Positions 32,614-42,468 of a DNA stretch of 64,000 nt are shown here, piece by piece; the first letter of the stretch is position 1, and each line of letters opens with the position of its first letter. The stretch lies in contig QOCQ01000025.1 in assembly GCA_003574685.1 (NCBI GenBank), positions 1-64,000 of the forward strand, written 5' to 3'. The translations under genes were made by a program, and so were the position numbers. The DNA is from Rhodospirillaceae bacterium SYSU D60007. Lineage in GTDB: Bacteria > Pseudomonadota > Alphaproteobacteria > Reyranellales > Reyranellaceae. The notes beneath the pieces were generated by a model. The model was not told the DNA's origin. It made no database searches and saw only the letters and a program-made list of their open reading frames with translations.

Positions 32614-32823
32614 TTACTCGGCGCGCAGGTTGTCGGCCGAGGACTTGCCCGTCCGGCGATCGGCGACGATGTCGAAGGACACCTTCTGGCCCTCGTTCAG
32701 CGTGCGCAGGCCGGCGCGCTCGACGGCGCTGATATGGACGAAAACGTCCTTGCCGCCATTGTCCGGCTGGATGAAGCCGAAGCCCTTCTGGCCGTTAAAC
32801 CACTTCACAGTTCCCGTATTCAT
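32614..32823 (-). CDS. Cold-shock protein (CspA family)
   Basis: A 69-residue single cold-shock domain. RNP1 is KGFGFI (13-18) and RNP2 is VFVHI (27-31), on the usual five-stranded OB-fold. It binds single-stranded RNA/DNA and melts mRNA structure. The roughly 175 bases between this start and the rhodanese gene end may hold a long 5' leader as in other csp genes, but I could not identify a cold box. A terminator follows at 32522. Confidence 0.93.
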   Translation of the reverse strand: MNTGTVKWFNGQKGFGFIQPDNGGKDVFVHISAVERAGLRTLNEGQKVSFDIVADRRTGKSSADNLRAE

Positions 32824-33000
32824 GGGAAGTCTTTCCTTCAGGTCGTGTAGAGATGGGCCGCGCCACAGGACGCAACCCGGTTCGTCGAGATTTTGGGAGA
32901 GGTCGTCAGCAGCCGCTCCATGCGCGGCAAGGCCAAGTCGTTCGGCCGAAACTCGATGTCGCCTACATGGGCCTTCGTCAGGCGAAAAGCAAGGGCCGTA

Positions 33001-33375
33001 TTATTCGACCGCGCCGCCGGCGTCGACCCAGTCCTTGAAGCCGCCGAGGTTGTAAACCTCGCGATAGCCCATATCCTGCAACAGCTTGCCGGCCAGCGCC
33101 GAACGTCCGCCCGAGGCGCAATAGAGGATCACGGGCTTGTCCTTCGCCAGCGCCTTGTCATGCGAGGGCAGGTCGGGATCGGCGCGGAACTCCAGCATGC
33201 CGCGTGAAATATGGACGGCGCCCTTGACCTTGCCGCCACCCTGAAGCTCGGGCGCGTCGCGCACGTCCACCACCACGACATTGCCTTTCGCCATCATCTC
33301 GCGCGCCTGCTCGGGGCTGATGCGCGGCACGGCGGCATTGGCAGCCGCCAGCATCTCTTTCACGGAAGTCGGCAT
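33001..33375 (-). CDS. Rhodanese-like sulfurtransferase
   Basis: A 124-residue single rhodanese domain. The catalytic loop is YCASGGRSA with Cys86. The CH2A-type strand VVVVDVRDAPELQGGGKVKG and a C-terminal VYNLGGFKDWVDAGG are typical. It transfers sulfane sulfur via a Cys persulfide to an unknown acceptor, in the cytoplasm. It is monocistronic between cspA-like and a family C repeat. Confidence 0.9.
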   Translation of the reverse strand: MPTSVKEMLAAANAAVPRISPEQAREMMAKGNVVVVDVRDAPELQGGGKVKGAVHISRGMLEFRADPDLPSHDKALAKDKPVILYCASGGRSALAGKLLQDMGYREVYNLGGFKDWVDAGGAVE

Positions 33376-33479
33376 GTGGGGTCTCCCTCGATGGGCGATA
33401 TCCAGTCTGGCCGCCCCGGCCCCGCCGATCAACGGGGGCAAGGCGCATTTCACAAGCTGCGCCCGATGTCAGGGAACCA

Positions 33480-33566
33480 CTTCATGGTGAGCTTGTCGAA
33501 CCATGAAGTGGCCCGCACTGCCGATCGTGCGTCGGCTTCATGGTTGGACAAGCTCACCTGAAGGCT
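33480..33566. repeat. Family C inverted repeat, copy 3
   Basis: The arms CTTCATGGTGAGCTTGTCG and CGACAAGCTCACC..TGAAGG resemble copy 2 with small changes. The element ends three bases before the amidohydrolase stop codon. Confidence 0.72.
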
Positions 33567-33569
33567 GCT

Positions 33570-34442
33570 CTACGCTGCCGCCTCCAGCCTCAGGGCGCGG
33601 ATGGCGTTTTCCTTCAGGATCAGGGGCTGCACGTCGGGCTTGAAGCCGGCGTTCTCGAAATCCTTCAGCCAGCGGTCGGGCGCGATCAGGGGATAGTCGG
33701 AGCCGAACAGCATCTTCTGTTTGAGCTGGCTGTTGGCGTACTGCACGAGCTGGGCGGGGAAGTATTTCGGCGACCAGCCCGACAGATCTATATAGACGTT
33801 GGGCTTGTGCAGGCATACCGACAGCGCCTCGTCCTGCCATGGCCAGGACGGGTGCGCCATGATGATGGTCATGTCGGGGAAGTCGGCGGCCACGTCATCG
33901 AGATAGATCGGGTTGGAGTATTTCAGCCGCAGCCCGCCGCCGCCCGGCATGCCGGTGCCGATGCCGGAATGCCCGGTGTGGAAGATCGCGGTCAGCCGGT
34001 GTTCGGCGATCACCTCGTAGAGCGGATACGCCATGCGGTCGTTGGGGAAGAAGCCCTGCACCGTGGGGTGGAACTTGAAGCCCTTGACGATGCCGCCCTT
34101 CACCAGTGCCTCGGCCTCGCGCACGCCCATGCGGCCCTTGTGCGGATCGATGCTGGCAAACGCGATCATAATGTCGCTGTTTTCCGCTGCGGCTTCGGCC
34201 ACCTCCTCGTTGGAGATTCGCCTGGCGCCGATCTGGAACTCCGAATCGACGGTGAACATCACCAGCCCGATCCTGCGCTCGCGGTAATAGGCGATGGTGT
34301 CGGTGATGGTCGGGCGCTTGCCGGCCTTGAAATAGACGTTGGCCGCTTCCTCGAAGGGCTGCCACAGCACGTCAGGCGGCTGGCGTGACGACACCTCGGC
34401 ATGCGTATGCACGTCGATCGCGATCAGGTCCCTGACGTTCAT
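33570..34442 (-). CDS. Amidohydrolase-2 family metal-dependent hydrolase/decarboxylase
   Basis: A 290-residue TIM-barrel protein. The metal motif is AIDVHTHAE near residue 8. Later strands carry GFKFHPTVQGFFPND, TAIFHTGHSGIG, IIMAHPSWPW and the catalytic-Asp strand KMLFGSDYPLIAP. The set matches the ACMSD-like amidohydrolase-2 group, whose members decarboxylate or hydrolyse aromatic acids. The exact substrate is not known. An SDR gene lies upstream on the same strand, with a family D repeat in between. Confidence 0.88.
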   Translation of the reverse strand: MNVRDLIAIDVHTHAEVSSRQPPDVLWQPFEEAANVYFKAGKRPTITDTIAYYRERRIGLVMFTVDSEFQIGARRISNEEVAEAAAENSDIMIAFASIDPHKGRMGVREAEALVKGGIVKGFKFHPTVQGFFPNDRMAYPLYEVIAEHRLTAIFHTGHSGIGTGMPGGGGLRLKYSNPIYLDDVAADFPDMTIIMAHPSWPWQDEALSVCLHKPNVYIDLSGWSPKYFPAQLVQYANSQLKQKMLFGSDYPLIAPDRWLKDFENAGFKPDVQPLILKENAIRALRLEAAA

Positions 34443-34486
34443 GACTGCTCCTCGTTGGCGGCCCTGTCTGTCATTAGACCATCTTC

Positions 34487-34639
34487 CCTTCTCCCCGCGA
34501 AGGCGGGGAGAAGGTGGCGCGCAGCGCCGGATGAGGGGCTTCGCGGCGTCGTGACAAGCACGAGGGCTAGACGGGAGAAGGCGTGGAAGCCCCTCATCCG
34601 CCCTTCGGGCACCTTCTCCCCGCCTTCGCGGGGAGAAGG
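34487..34639. repeat. Family D palindromic repeat, copy 2
   Basis: The same outer and inner stems as the 27624 copy are present, with a different 45-base centre. It separates the amidohydrolase and SDR genes. Confidence 0.83.
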
Positions 34640-34651
34640 AAAAAGAAGACG

Positions 34652-35467
<816 letters not shown>

Positions 35468-35531
35468 GACGGGTTCCCGAAGCTGCTTCCTGGCAAAAGC
35501 AACACGTTGGCGAATGGCCGGTTCCGTCAAG

Positions 35532-37463
35532 TCAGGCGGTGCGACGACGCCATAACAAATTGACGCCATAGACGGCGGCCGCCAGACCGACGCCGATCAG
35601 GTCCGTCACAATGCCGGGCGTGAGAAGGCCGAACGCGCCCACGATCAGCGGCACGCGGAAGAACCATCCGATGCGCCCGATGCCATAGAGCCAGCCTTCC
35701 AGACCAGCCGCCAGCAGCCAGACCGCAAAACAGGCGGTGAGCACGTCATGGAGGATATGCCAGGGATCGCCGATCAGCAGCAGGGTCGGGTTGAGCACGA
35801 AGAGGAAGGGCAGCACGAAATTCACAATCCCGAGCCGCATCGCCCAGATGCCGGTTTGCCAGGGATTGGACTTCGCGATGCTGGCGGCGGTAATGGCCGC
35901 CAGCGCGACGGGCGGCGTGATGAAGCTGATCAGGCCCCAGTAGAGAATAAAGAGATGCGCCGCGATGGGGTTCAGGCCGCCTTCGATCAGGGCAGGCCCC
36001 AGCGTGACGGCGAGGAAGATGTAACAGGCGCTCGACGTCATGCCCATGCCGAGCACGAAGCTCGTCAGCGCGCCCAGCACCAGCAGCAGGTAGACGTTGC
36101 CGCCGGCGAATTGCAGCAGCTCGCGCGAAAAGGCGCCGCCGACCCCGGTGTACGACAGCGCCCCCACGATGAAACCGATGCCGGCCAGGATGGCGACGAT
36201 GTTGATGATGTTGCGCGTCGTGTCGATGGCAAGATCGCGCAGGCCCGCCAGCCCGAAACGCCTGCTGCCGAAAACGATGGTGGTGCCGACCAGCACGAGG
36301 GTCGCGATGTAGGGCGCCAGCGCCTCGCGCTTCATGACCAGCAGCAGATACGTGAGCAGGCCAAGGCTGAACAGGAAATGCCAGCCCTCCTTCAGCACCG
36401 CCCCGAGTTTCGGAATCTCCTCCGCCGGCTGGCCGCGCAGGCCGTTCTGGGCGGCAAAGTGGTCGGCCTGCAGCAGCAGGGCGCCGTAGTACAAAAGCGC
36501 GGGCACGACGGCGGCCACCATCACCGTGGCGTAGGGCACGTTCAGGAACTCGGCCATGATGAAGGCAACGGCCCCCATCACTGGCGGCATCAGGGCGCCG
36601 CCGGTTGAAGCGCACGCCTCGACGGCGCCGGCGTAGTGCGCGGGATAGCCGATGCGCTTCATGGTGGGGATGGTGATCTGCCCGGTCGTCACGACGTTGG
36701 AGATGACGCTGCCCGAGAGCGAGCCGAAGAAGCCGCTGGAGAGCACCGCCACCTTTGCCGGCCCGCCGCGCGAACGGCCCATCAGCGCCACGGCCAGCGC
36801 CATGAAGAACTCGCCGCCGCCGGTGACCACCAGGGCCGAGCCGAAGATCAGAAAGCCCACCAGCAGCGACGCCACCGTGCGCATGGGAACACCGATGATG
36901 CTCTCCACGCCCATGGCATGCGCACTGATCGTCTGCGCCAGGCTGCTGCCGGGACCCCAGAGGAATCCCGGCATTCCGTCGGCAAAGGTCGGATAGAACG
37001 CGAAGATCACGCAGAGTCCGAAAAGCACCGGACCGCCGGCGCGGCGAACGCCCTCCAGTGCCAGCACGCACACGATGCCCGCTACCACGACCGCCGGCAG
37101 CGGTGCCGCGAGGTCCCAGCCCTCGGCCACGATGCGCCCGCCATGCCATGCGAGATAGGCCGTCGTGCCGACGGTCGCCGCGAACAGCAGCCAGTCGTAC
37201 CACGGGATGGCGCCGCGATCGGCGGCCCGCGCCGGGTAGGCGAGGAAGGCCAGCGAGAGGAAGAAGCCGAGGATCAGATAGTAGAACGACGTGTCGATGA
37301 TCGGTTCGCCGAAGAGATGCAGATTGAAAGTCTGGTTGATCGTGAGCAACACGCCGGCACTGCCCATGACCAGCGCCAGCCAATACGACGAACCGACGAG
37401 ACGGTCCCTGCCGCCATCTTCCGGCGCAAGCTCAAGCGGCACGGCATCTGCTGATCCAGTCAT
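35532..37463 (-). CDS. Fused TRAP transporter permease (DctQ-DctM, TAXI-associated)
   Basis: A 643-residue membrane protein. The N-terminal 4-helix DctQ-like part and the C-terminal 12-helix DctM part are fused, as in TAXI-TRAP systems. DctM motifs include VLSSGFFGSLSGSVISNVVT, ASTGGALMPPVMGAVAFIMA and LGMGMTSSACYIFLAVTLGP. It uses a Na+/H+ gradient for uptake of an organic acid. The start at 37463 gives a short cytoplasmic N-terminus. The TAXI binding-protein gene is divergent, 137 bases away. Confidence 0.92.
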   Translation of the reverse strand: MTGSADAVPLELAPEDGGRDRLVGSSYWLALVMGSAGVLLTINQTFNLHLFGEPIIDTSFYYLILGFFLSLAFLAYPARAADRGAIPWYDWLLFAATVGTTAYLAWHGGRIVAEGWDLAAPLPAVVVAGIVCVLALEGVRRAGGPVLFGLCVIFAFYPTFADGMPGFLWGPGSSLAQTISAHAMGVESIIGVPMRTVASLLVGFLIFGSALVVTGGGEFFMALAVALMGRSRGGPAKVAVLSSGFFGSLSGSVISNVVTTGQITIPTMKRIGYPAHYAGAVEACASTGGALMPPVMGAVAFIMAEFLNVPYATVMVAAVVPALLYYGALLLQADHFAAQNGLRGQPAEEIPKLGAVLKEGWHFLFSLGLLTYLLLVMKREALAPYIATLVLVGTTIVFGSRRFGLAGLRDLAIDTTRNIINIVAILAGIGFIVGALSYTGVGGAFSRELLQFAGGNVYLLLVLGALTSFVLGMGMTSSACYIFLAVTLGPALIEGGLNPIAAHLFILYWGLISFITPPVALAAITAASIAKSNPWQTGIWAMRLGIVNFVLPFLFVLNPTLLLIGDPWHILHDVLTACFAVWLLAAGLEGWLYGIGRIGWFFRVPLIVGAFGLLTPGIVTDLIGVGLAAAVYGVNLLWRRRTA

Positions 37464-37600
37464 ACGTCGGCTTCCTCCACTTCCTTCGCGACTCACGTCT
37501 GCATGCACAGCGCATCTAGTCGGTTGGGCGCGTTTGACCCTCATGGGTCTTTTTGCCAGTCTTTGAACATCAACGAAAGAAGTGGTGAAGGAGAAGTGTC

Positions 37601-38734
37601 ATGGTGACGCGACGCGACGTGCTTGTGGGATCGGCGGCAACGGTGCTTGCCGGCAAAACCGCGCACGCCAAATTGCCCGCAAGTTCGGTATGGACGGCAT
37701 ACGATCTCGGATCGTCGGGCTACGCCGAGGCCTCCGGCATCGCCGATGCCATCATGAAGAAGCAGCCGATGCGCGTGCGCATCGTGCCGTCAGGAACATC
37801 GATCGGGCGCCTGCTGCCGCTGAAGCAGGGCAGGGCCAGCTACGGGTTTCTCGCCAACGAACTCTACTTCGCGGCCGAAGGCACGTTCGATTTCGCAGCG
37901 CAAACGTGGGGTCCGCAGGATGTGCGCGTCGTGCTGGCACGACCGGCCAGCAACGCCATGGCGACGGCCGGCGACATCGGCGTGAAGGAGGTGAAGGACC
38001 TGCGCGGCAAGCGCATCGGCTATGTGAAGGGAAATCCCTCGGTCAACGTCAAGACGGACGCTTACCTCGCGTTCGCCGGCCTCACGCGCAAGGACGTCGA
38101 GGTCGTGTGGTTCGGCAGCTATAACGCGATGAAAACGGCCGTCATCAACAACCAGCTCGACTCGTTCTCGAGCGTCACGACGTCGGCCAACATGCGCGAG
38201 CTGGAGGCCAGTCCGCGCGGCCTGACGTATCCGCCGTTTCCGCCCTCGGACAAGGAGGGCTGGGCGCGCATCCGGAAAGTTGCCGACTTCTTCGAGCCCT
38301 ATCGCGAAACCGCCGGCGCGGGCATCTCTAAGGACAAGCCGATCGATCTGGTGGGCTACCGCTATCCGATCATCGCGACCTATGCGAACACGGATGCCGA
38401 GGAGGTCTACTCGCTCGTCGAGGCGGTCGACGGCTCGATGGATCTGATCCGCAACCTGACGGGCAGTGCCGGCAACTGGGCGCCGAACATTTCCGGCAAG
38501 CCGCCGGCGGACGCGCCCTGGCACGACGGCGCCATCCGGTACCTCAAGGAGAAGGGCATCTGGACGGCCGAGCACCAGGCCTGGCAGGACCAGCGCCTGG
38601 CTCGGCTGAAGAAGCTGCAGGCGGGCTGGGCCGACGCGCGCAAGGGCTTCAAGGGCGAGGGCGATGACGAATGGCTCAAGCACTGGGAGGACTACCGCGT
38701 CGGGAAACTTGGCCTGCCGCCCAGCGAGGGCTGA
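37601..38734 (+). CDS. TAXI-family TRAP transporter solute-binding protein
   Basis: A 377-residue periplasmic protein. A Tat-like signal (TRRDVLVGSAATVLAG) ends AHA|K. The TAXI fold is recognised from VPSGTSIGRLLPLKQGRASYGFLANELY and VKDLRGKRIGYVKGNP. It captures a small acid for the divergent fused permease. The ribosome site GAAGGAG lies just before the ATG. Shared regulation from the 137-bp divergent spacer is likely. Confidence 0.88.
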   Translation: MVTRRDVLVGSAATVLAGKTAHAKLPASSVWTAYDLGSSGYAEASGIADAIMKKQPMRVRIVPSGTSIGRLLPLKQGRASYGFLANELYFAAEGTFDFAAQTWGPQDVRVVLARPASNAMATAGDIGVKEVKDLRGKRIGYVKGNPSVNVKTDAYLAFAGLTRKDVEVVWFGSYNAMKTAVINNQLDSFSSVTTSANMRELEASPRGLTYPPFPPSDKEGWARIRKVADFFEPYRETAGAGISKDKPIDLVGYRYPIIATYANTDAEEVYSLVEAVDGSMDLIRNLTGSAGNWAPNISGKPPADAPWHDGAIRYLKEKGIWTAEHQAWQDQRLARLKKLQAGWADARKGFKGEGDDEWLKHWEDYRVGKLGLPPSEG

Positions 38735-38761
38735 CGCGGCGGCAGAAGGCCACCCGAACAA

Positions 38762-38880
38762 CCTTCCCCCGGAGGGGGAAGGTGCCCGAAGGGCGGAAGG
38801 GGGATAGTGCAACAGGCACCGTACATGTTGAGGCATCCCCCTTCCGGCGCTGCGCGCCACCTTCCCCCTCCGGGGGAAGG
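38762..38880. repeat. Family A palindromic repeat, copy 7
   Basis: This is a full copy between the TAXI gene and the methyltransferase, with the right arm ending 32 bases before the methyltransferase start. Confidence 0.85.
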
Positions 38881-38912
38881 ACCATGAATGCCTGGCCCGA
38901 TTCCATAGGCGG

Positions 38913-39731
38913 ATGTCCTGCCCGCAGCACGAGGGCGGCGTGAGCTCGTTCTACGACGGCGAAGGCTCGCTCTTTGTCGAGGCGTATGACGCGTTCTACG
39001 CCGCCGAGCCGCCGCCGATGCTGGCGGGCGACGTGGCGTTCTACGAGCGGCTCGCGCGCGAGACCGGCGGGCCGGTGCTGGAGCTGGCCTGCGGCACCGC
39101 TCGCGTGGCGCTGCCGCTGGCGGAACGCGGGCTCGACGTGACGGCAGTCGACAGCGCGCCGGCCATGCTGGCGATCGCGCGGCGCAAGGCCGAGGCGGCG
39201 CCGGCCGGCACCCGCGAACGCCTGACCCTGGTGCAGGGCGATATGACCGCGCTGGAGCTGGGCCGGCGCTTCGGGCTGGTGTTCATCGCCTTCCGCGGCT
39301 TTCAGCTCTTGCTCACCGTCGCGCGCCAGCGCCAGGCGCTCGACGTGATGCGCCGCCACCTGGCACCCGGTGGACGCATCGCGCTGCACCTGTTCGATCC
39401 GCGGCTGGAGCTGCTGGTGGGCGATGGCGGCGCTGGCCACATGATGTCGGGCACGCACCCGGTGACCGGCCGTCGCTATGCCGCCGAGGTCCTGCGCTGC
39501 GACATCGATCCGCTGACGCAAGTGCGCTGGGATCTCTGGCGCTACACCGAGCTGGGCGCGGACGACGCCGTGCTGGCCGAGGCGACGCGGCAAATGGCGT
39601 TGCGCTGGACATACCGCTGGGAGCTGCACCACCTGCTGAAAGCCTGCGGCTTCACGGTCGAGGCTGAGTACAGCGACTTCGCCGGCACCCCGCCCGCCTA
39701 TGGCCACGAGCTGATCGTGGTGGCGCGGTGA
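38913..39731 (+). CDS. Class I SAM-dependent methyltransferase
   Basis: A 272-residue enzyme. SAM motif I is VLELACGTARVALPL (about residues 54-68), motif II is VTAVDSAPAMLAIAR, and the post-motif strand LAPGGRIALHLFDP follows. The N-terminal SSFYDGEGSLFVEAYDAFY helix resembles those of small-molecule O/N/C-methyltransferases. No substrate can be assigned. It is monocistronic, and its end nearly meets the convergent DUF1801 gene. Confidence 0.85.
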   Translation: MSCPQHEGGVSSFYDGEGSLFVEAYDAFYAAEPPPMLAGDVAFYERLARETGGPVLELACGTARVALPLAERGLDVTAVDSAPAMLAIARRKAEAAPAGTRERLTLVQGDMTALELGRRFGLVFIAFRGFQLLLTVARQRQALDVMRRHLAPGGRIALHLFDPRLELLVGDGGAGHMMSGTHPVTGRRYAAEVLRCDIDPLTQVRWDLWRYTELGADDAVLAEATRQMALRWTYRWELHHLLKACGFTVEAEYSDFAGTPPAYGHELIVVAR

Positions 39732-39740
39732 AAGCGCCTC

Positions 39741-40202
39741 TTACATCCGTTCGCCGGGCAATTGGCTGGCTTGCTTCACCCAGTCGGCGAGCCGGGCTTC
39801 GTCGAGCGGGTCGTCTTCGCGGATGTCGAGGTAGCGCACGTCCCTGTGTTTGGATTCGCCGGGCGGGACAGGTCGCAGCGACGTGCCGCGGAAGAAAGCC
39901 ACTTTGACGTACTTCGTGAAGCAATGGAAATTGAGGAACCAGACATCGTCTTCGATTCCGTAGAACGGCGAATTCCATTTGACCGCCTTGCGTACGCCGG
40001 GGACGGTGCGCACGATCAGTGCGTCGAGGCGACGTCCGACGTCGCGTTTCCAGCCCGGCATGGCCGCGATGTAGGCCTGCACGGGGGCATCACCGTAACC
40101 CTTCGCGATCTGCGGGTTGCCACCTGAGAGCAGGGTTGGCTTTGCAGCGCTTCGCTTTGCGGCGGCTTTCTTTGCCGTCTTCCCGGACGTCTTGCCGGCC
40201 AT
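39741..40202 (-). CDS. DUF1801-family protein
   Basis: A 153-residue protein with a basic N-terminal tail (KTSGKTAKKAAAKRSAAKP) and a DUF1801 (YdhG-like) fold. Recognisable blocks are YIAAMPGWKRDVGRRLDALI, VRKAVKWNSPFYGIEDD and VKVAFFRGTSLRPVPPGESK. The family is structurally related to the iron-chaperone frataxin fold. No reaction is known. It is 28 bases downstream of the RES toxin gene and may share its transcript. Confidence 0.85.
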   Translation of the reverse strand: MAGKTSGKTAKKAAAKRSAAKPTLLSGGNPQIAKGYGDAPVQAYIAAMPGWKRDVGRRLDALIVRTVPGVRKAVKWNSPFYGIEDDVWFLNFHCFTKYVKVAFFRGTSLRPVPPGESKHRDVRYLDIREDDPLDEARLADWVKQASQLPGERM

Positions 40203-40230
40203 TGCGTTTACTCCATCTGTCAATGCGGCG

Positions 40231-40731
40231 TTACGCCGGGTGCAGGCGGGGGTCCAGCGCGAAGCGCTCCTGCGTGACGCTGTCGTAGAGGCCGCGGGCA
40301 TGCGCCGGATCAAAGACCACGTTCCAGCTATGCGTCGATACCACGCTGGGAATCAGCACGAAGGCGTGCGCCTTGAGCAGGGCATCGCCGAATGCCTGCT
40401 GGCCGGCGCTGACGATGCCGGGCCGCAGCCAGTTGGGGTTGGGTACCTGCGCGCGGTCCACCACATGCACGCGCGCGGGCTCGGTGATGCGCGCGGAGCT
40501 CAGCACGTGCGCCACGGTGTCGAGCGCCCTGAACGTCTTGTGCACGGCCACCTCGAGGATGGCCGTGGCGGGATCGAGCGCCGCATAGACCGCGCGCCTG
40601 CCACGCCCGTTCCAGCGTCCGCCCGCCAGATAGCTGCCCTCGCCGCTGTCCCAAGCGGGCGCGAAGCGGGCCTGGTCGAGGCGCCAGAAAACCAGCTCGC
40701 CCGTGCCCAGGGGCGGCGGCAACGGCGTCAC
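40231..40731 (-). CDS. RES-domain toxin (NAD-targeting type)
   Basis: A 166-residue RES-domain protein. The conserved residues are Arg17 (FWRLDQARFAP), Glu60 (ATAILEVAVH) and Ser132/135 (VVSTHSWNVVFDP), plus the SYLAGGRWNGRGRRAVYAA block. RES toxins degrade NAD+ or ADP-ribosylate targets and are blocked by a partner Xre/DUF2384 antitoxin. The start is a GTG overlapping the antitoxin stop (GTGA), which ties expression of toxin to antitoxin. Confidence 0.9.
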   Translation of the reverse strand: MTPLPPPLGTGELVFWRLDQARFAPAWDSGEGSYLAGGRWNGRGRRAVYAALDPATAILEVAVHKTFRALDTVAHVLSSARITEPARVHVVDRAQVPNPNWLRPGIVSAGQQAFGDALLKAHAFVLIPSVVSTHSWNVVFDPAHARGLYDSVTQERFALDPRLHPA

Positions 40732-41216
40732 GTATAGACGCCGTATTCGAGGCGCGTGAGATGCTCTTCCACCATCTCGACGCCGGCGGGCGTCGACAGC
40801 AGGTCGATCGGCTTGCGCTGCTCCAGCGCCATGGCCGGACGTTCCAGCCACTCCTCGGCCTCGGCCTGGGTGCCGAACAGGGCCGTGGCGCGCCCCAGGA
40901 TCTCGGCGAACTTCCAGGCGCGGCTGCTCTGTTCCGGGCTGAGGGGACGGTCGGGGGAGTCCTTGCGCCGCTGGTAGGTGCGCAGGCTGATGCCGACCAC
41001 CTTTTCGAGGCTGTCCTGTTGCGGCGTGCGCAGCAGCGACACGCGGTTCACGAGATGCGTCAGCACATGGCCGGGCAGCCCCTTGCGCAGCAGGTCGTGC
41101 GCGTCCAGCCGGCTGCGCACCGCCCGGCGCAGCGTGCGCCGTCCGCCCAGCAGGCTCACCGTGCGGCCGACATCGATATCCGCCTCGTCATCATTGGCAG
41201 GCCGCGCCAGCGCCAT
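40728..41216 (-). CDS. Xre/MbcA/ParS-type antitoxin (DUF2384)
   Basis: A 162-residue antitoxin with an N-terminal Xre-like region (VSLLRTPQQDSLEKVVGISLRTYQRRK) and the C-terminal DUF2384 toxin-binding domain (LGRATALFGTQAEAEEWLER). It should bind and inhibit the overlapping RES toxin and repress the operon. A 19-base inverted repeat lies 18 bases upstream of its ATG. Confidence 0.9.
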   Translation of the reverse strand: MALARPANDDEADIDVGRTVSLLGGRRTLRRAVRSRLDAHDLLRKGLPGHVLTHLVNRVSLLRTPQQDSLEKVVGISLRTYQRRKDSPDRPLSPEQSSRAWKFAEILGRATALFGTQAEAEEWLERPAMALEQRKPIDLLSTPAGVEMVEEHLTRLEYGVYT

Positions 41217-41233
41217 CGTCCGCTCCCGTCACG

Positions 41234-41252
41234 TGTCGCTTAATGTACGACA
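41234..41252. promoter_or_regulatory. Inverted repeat, candidate operator of the RES-Xre pair
   Basis: TGTCG-N9-CGACA is a perfect 5-base inverted repeat whose centre, read on the minus strand, contains TACATT, a plausible -10. It lies 18-36 bases before the antitoxin start. The rest of the 41253-41731 interval holds no gene; a family B repeat occupies part of it. Confidence 0.45.
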
Positions 41253-41489
41253 TCTGTCAGCCGCGTTCAAGCCGGGCAGCGATCGATTCCCAGCCAGCTT
41301 GTGCCATCCTGGGATCGCATCGCTGGGGGCCCAGAGGAGGAAATGCTGCGCAAGCCAGCTAAGGATGAGGGTTGTCCCTCCAAGCCACTCGGCACGCGGT
41401 TGGCCGCACGCTTCCGCCGCGCAGGACTTGATGCGGATATTCGGAACTGCGTGGACAGCCGGCCCGGCCCGCGCACTTCGCATGGTGAT

Positions 41490-41622
41490 TTACCGTCGTC
41501 CTGAGCGAAGCGAAGGACCTTGCGGTCGTGCGATCCATGAACGAGGGTGGCGGTGAATCACCGATGCTGCCAGTCTTTGGCCGCACCATCGCAAGGTTCC
41601 TTCGCTTCGCTCAGGACGACGA
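41490..41622. repeat. Family B palindromic repeat, copy 3
   Basis: The arms CGTCGTCCTGAGCGAAGCG and CGCTTCGCTCAGGACGACG flank a centre unlike the other copies. The terminal inverted repeats seen at 24011 are not clearly preserved here. Confidence 0.8.
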
Positions 41623-41731
41623 AAAGATCCGTGCAACGCCTTGTGTGATGGCCGCCCAGCAGCCCGTCCGCGGTTGATTCGCTGCCGCCTTGTGGCACGC
41701 TTGCAGCAGGAGCGTGCAGCAAGAGGGGGAG

Positions 41732-42298
41732 ATGATGCGGCGGTTGGCAGTGTGGTTTGTCGGGCTGGTGCTGGCGGGCATGCTGGCCTGCGGCGTTGCG
41801 CACCCGGTGCAGGCGCAGCCGCGCGACGGCTATGGCGTCGAGACCTACGACGACGGCGGCCGCTACGAGGGCGACTTCGCCAACGGCCTGCGGCACGGGC
41901 GCGGCATCTACCGCTTCCCCAGCGGCAATCGCTACGAGGGGGAGTACCGCAACGGCCAGCGCAACGGGCACGGCGTATTCTTCTTTGCCAACGGCGATCG
42001 CTACGAGGGCGAGTTCCGCAACAACCAGCGCACCGGCAGCGGCGTTTTCATCTGGGCCAACGGCGATCGCTACGAGGGCGAGTGGCTGAACGGCAAGTCG
42101 CACGGCCACGGCGTGCAGATCTGGGCCAACGGCGATCGCTACGAGGGCGAGTGGGTGGAGGACCGCGCCCATGGCCAGGGCACCCGCACCAACGCCAAGA
42201 CCGGCGCCACCTATAGCGGGCAGTGGACCAACGGCTGCTTCCGCGACGGCGATCGCTGGGCCACCGCCGGCGCCACCCGCGAGGAATGCGGCTTCTAG
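41732..42298 (+). CDS. Exported MORN-repeat protein
   Basis: A 188-residue protein with a signal peptide of about 29 residues ending VQA|Q. It then carries five or six MORN repeats of the form GDRYEGE(F/W)xNxxxxGxG, the clearest being YEGEYRNGQRNGHGVF and YEGEFRNNQRTGSGVF. MORN arrays form extended beta-hairpin stacks that bind lipids or proteins. A periplasmic location is implied by the signal. The ATG at 41732 follows AAGAGGGGGAG; a second ATG is the next codon. Confidence 0.85.
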   Translation: MMRRLAVWFVGLVLAGMLACGVAHPVQAQPRDGYGVETYDDGGRYEGDFANGLRHGRGIYRFPSGNRYEGEYRNGQRNGHGVFFFANGDRYEGEFRNNQRTGSGVFIWANGDRYEGEWLNGKSHGHGVQIWANGDRYEGEWVEDRAHGQGTRTNAKTGATYSGQWTNGCFRDGDRWATAGATREECGF

Positions 42299-42468
42299 GC
42301 CTGCACCGCACCGCAAGTCGTACGAGCCGGGCGGATACAGAACCCCTCCGCTTTGGACCGGATCGCTCGGCTTCAAACACGATATTAGTGTACAACTCCG
42401 TGGTTCGATTAGTGATGTGTCCATCAAGTAATAGGCTTGCCTACATTTCTCGAACCCCGGAAAAAACC

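Noticed and set aside
35746-37383. Minus-strand open frame of 545 codons within the TRAP permease
   Set aside because: It is a shadow frame: the true frame encodes a clear fused DctQM permease with membrane helices.
41229-41483. 84-codon minus-strand frame upstream of the RES-Xre operon
   Set aside because: It overlaps the operator-like inverted repeat, has no family match and lacks coding character.
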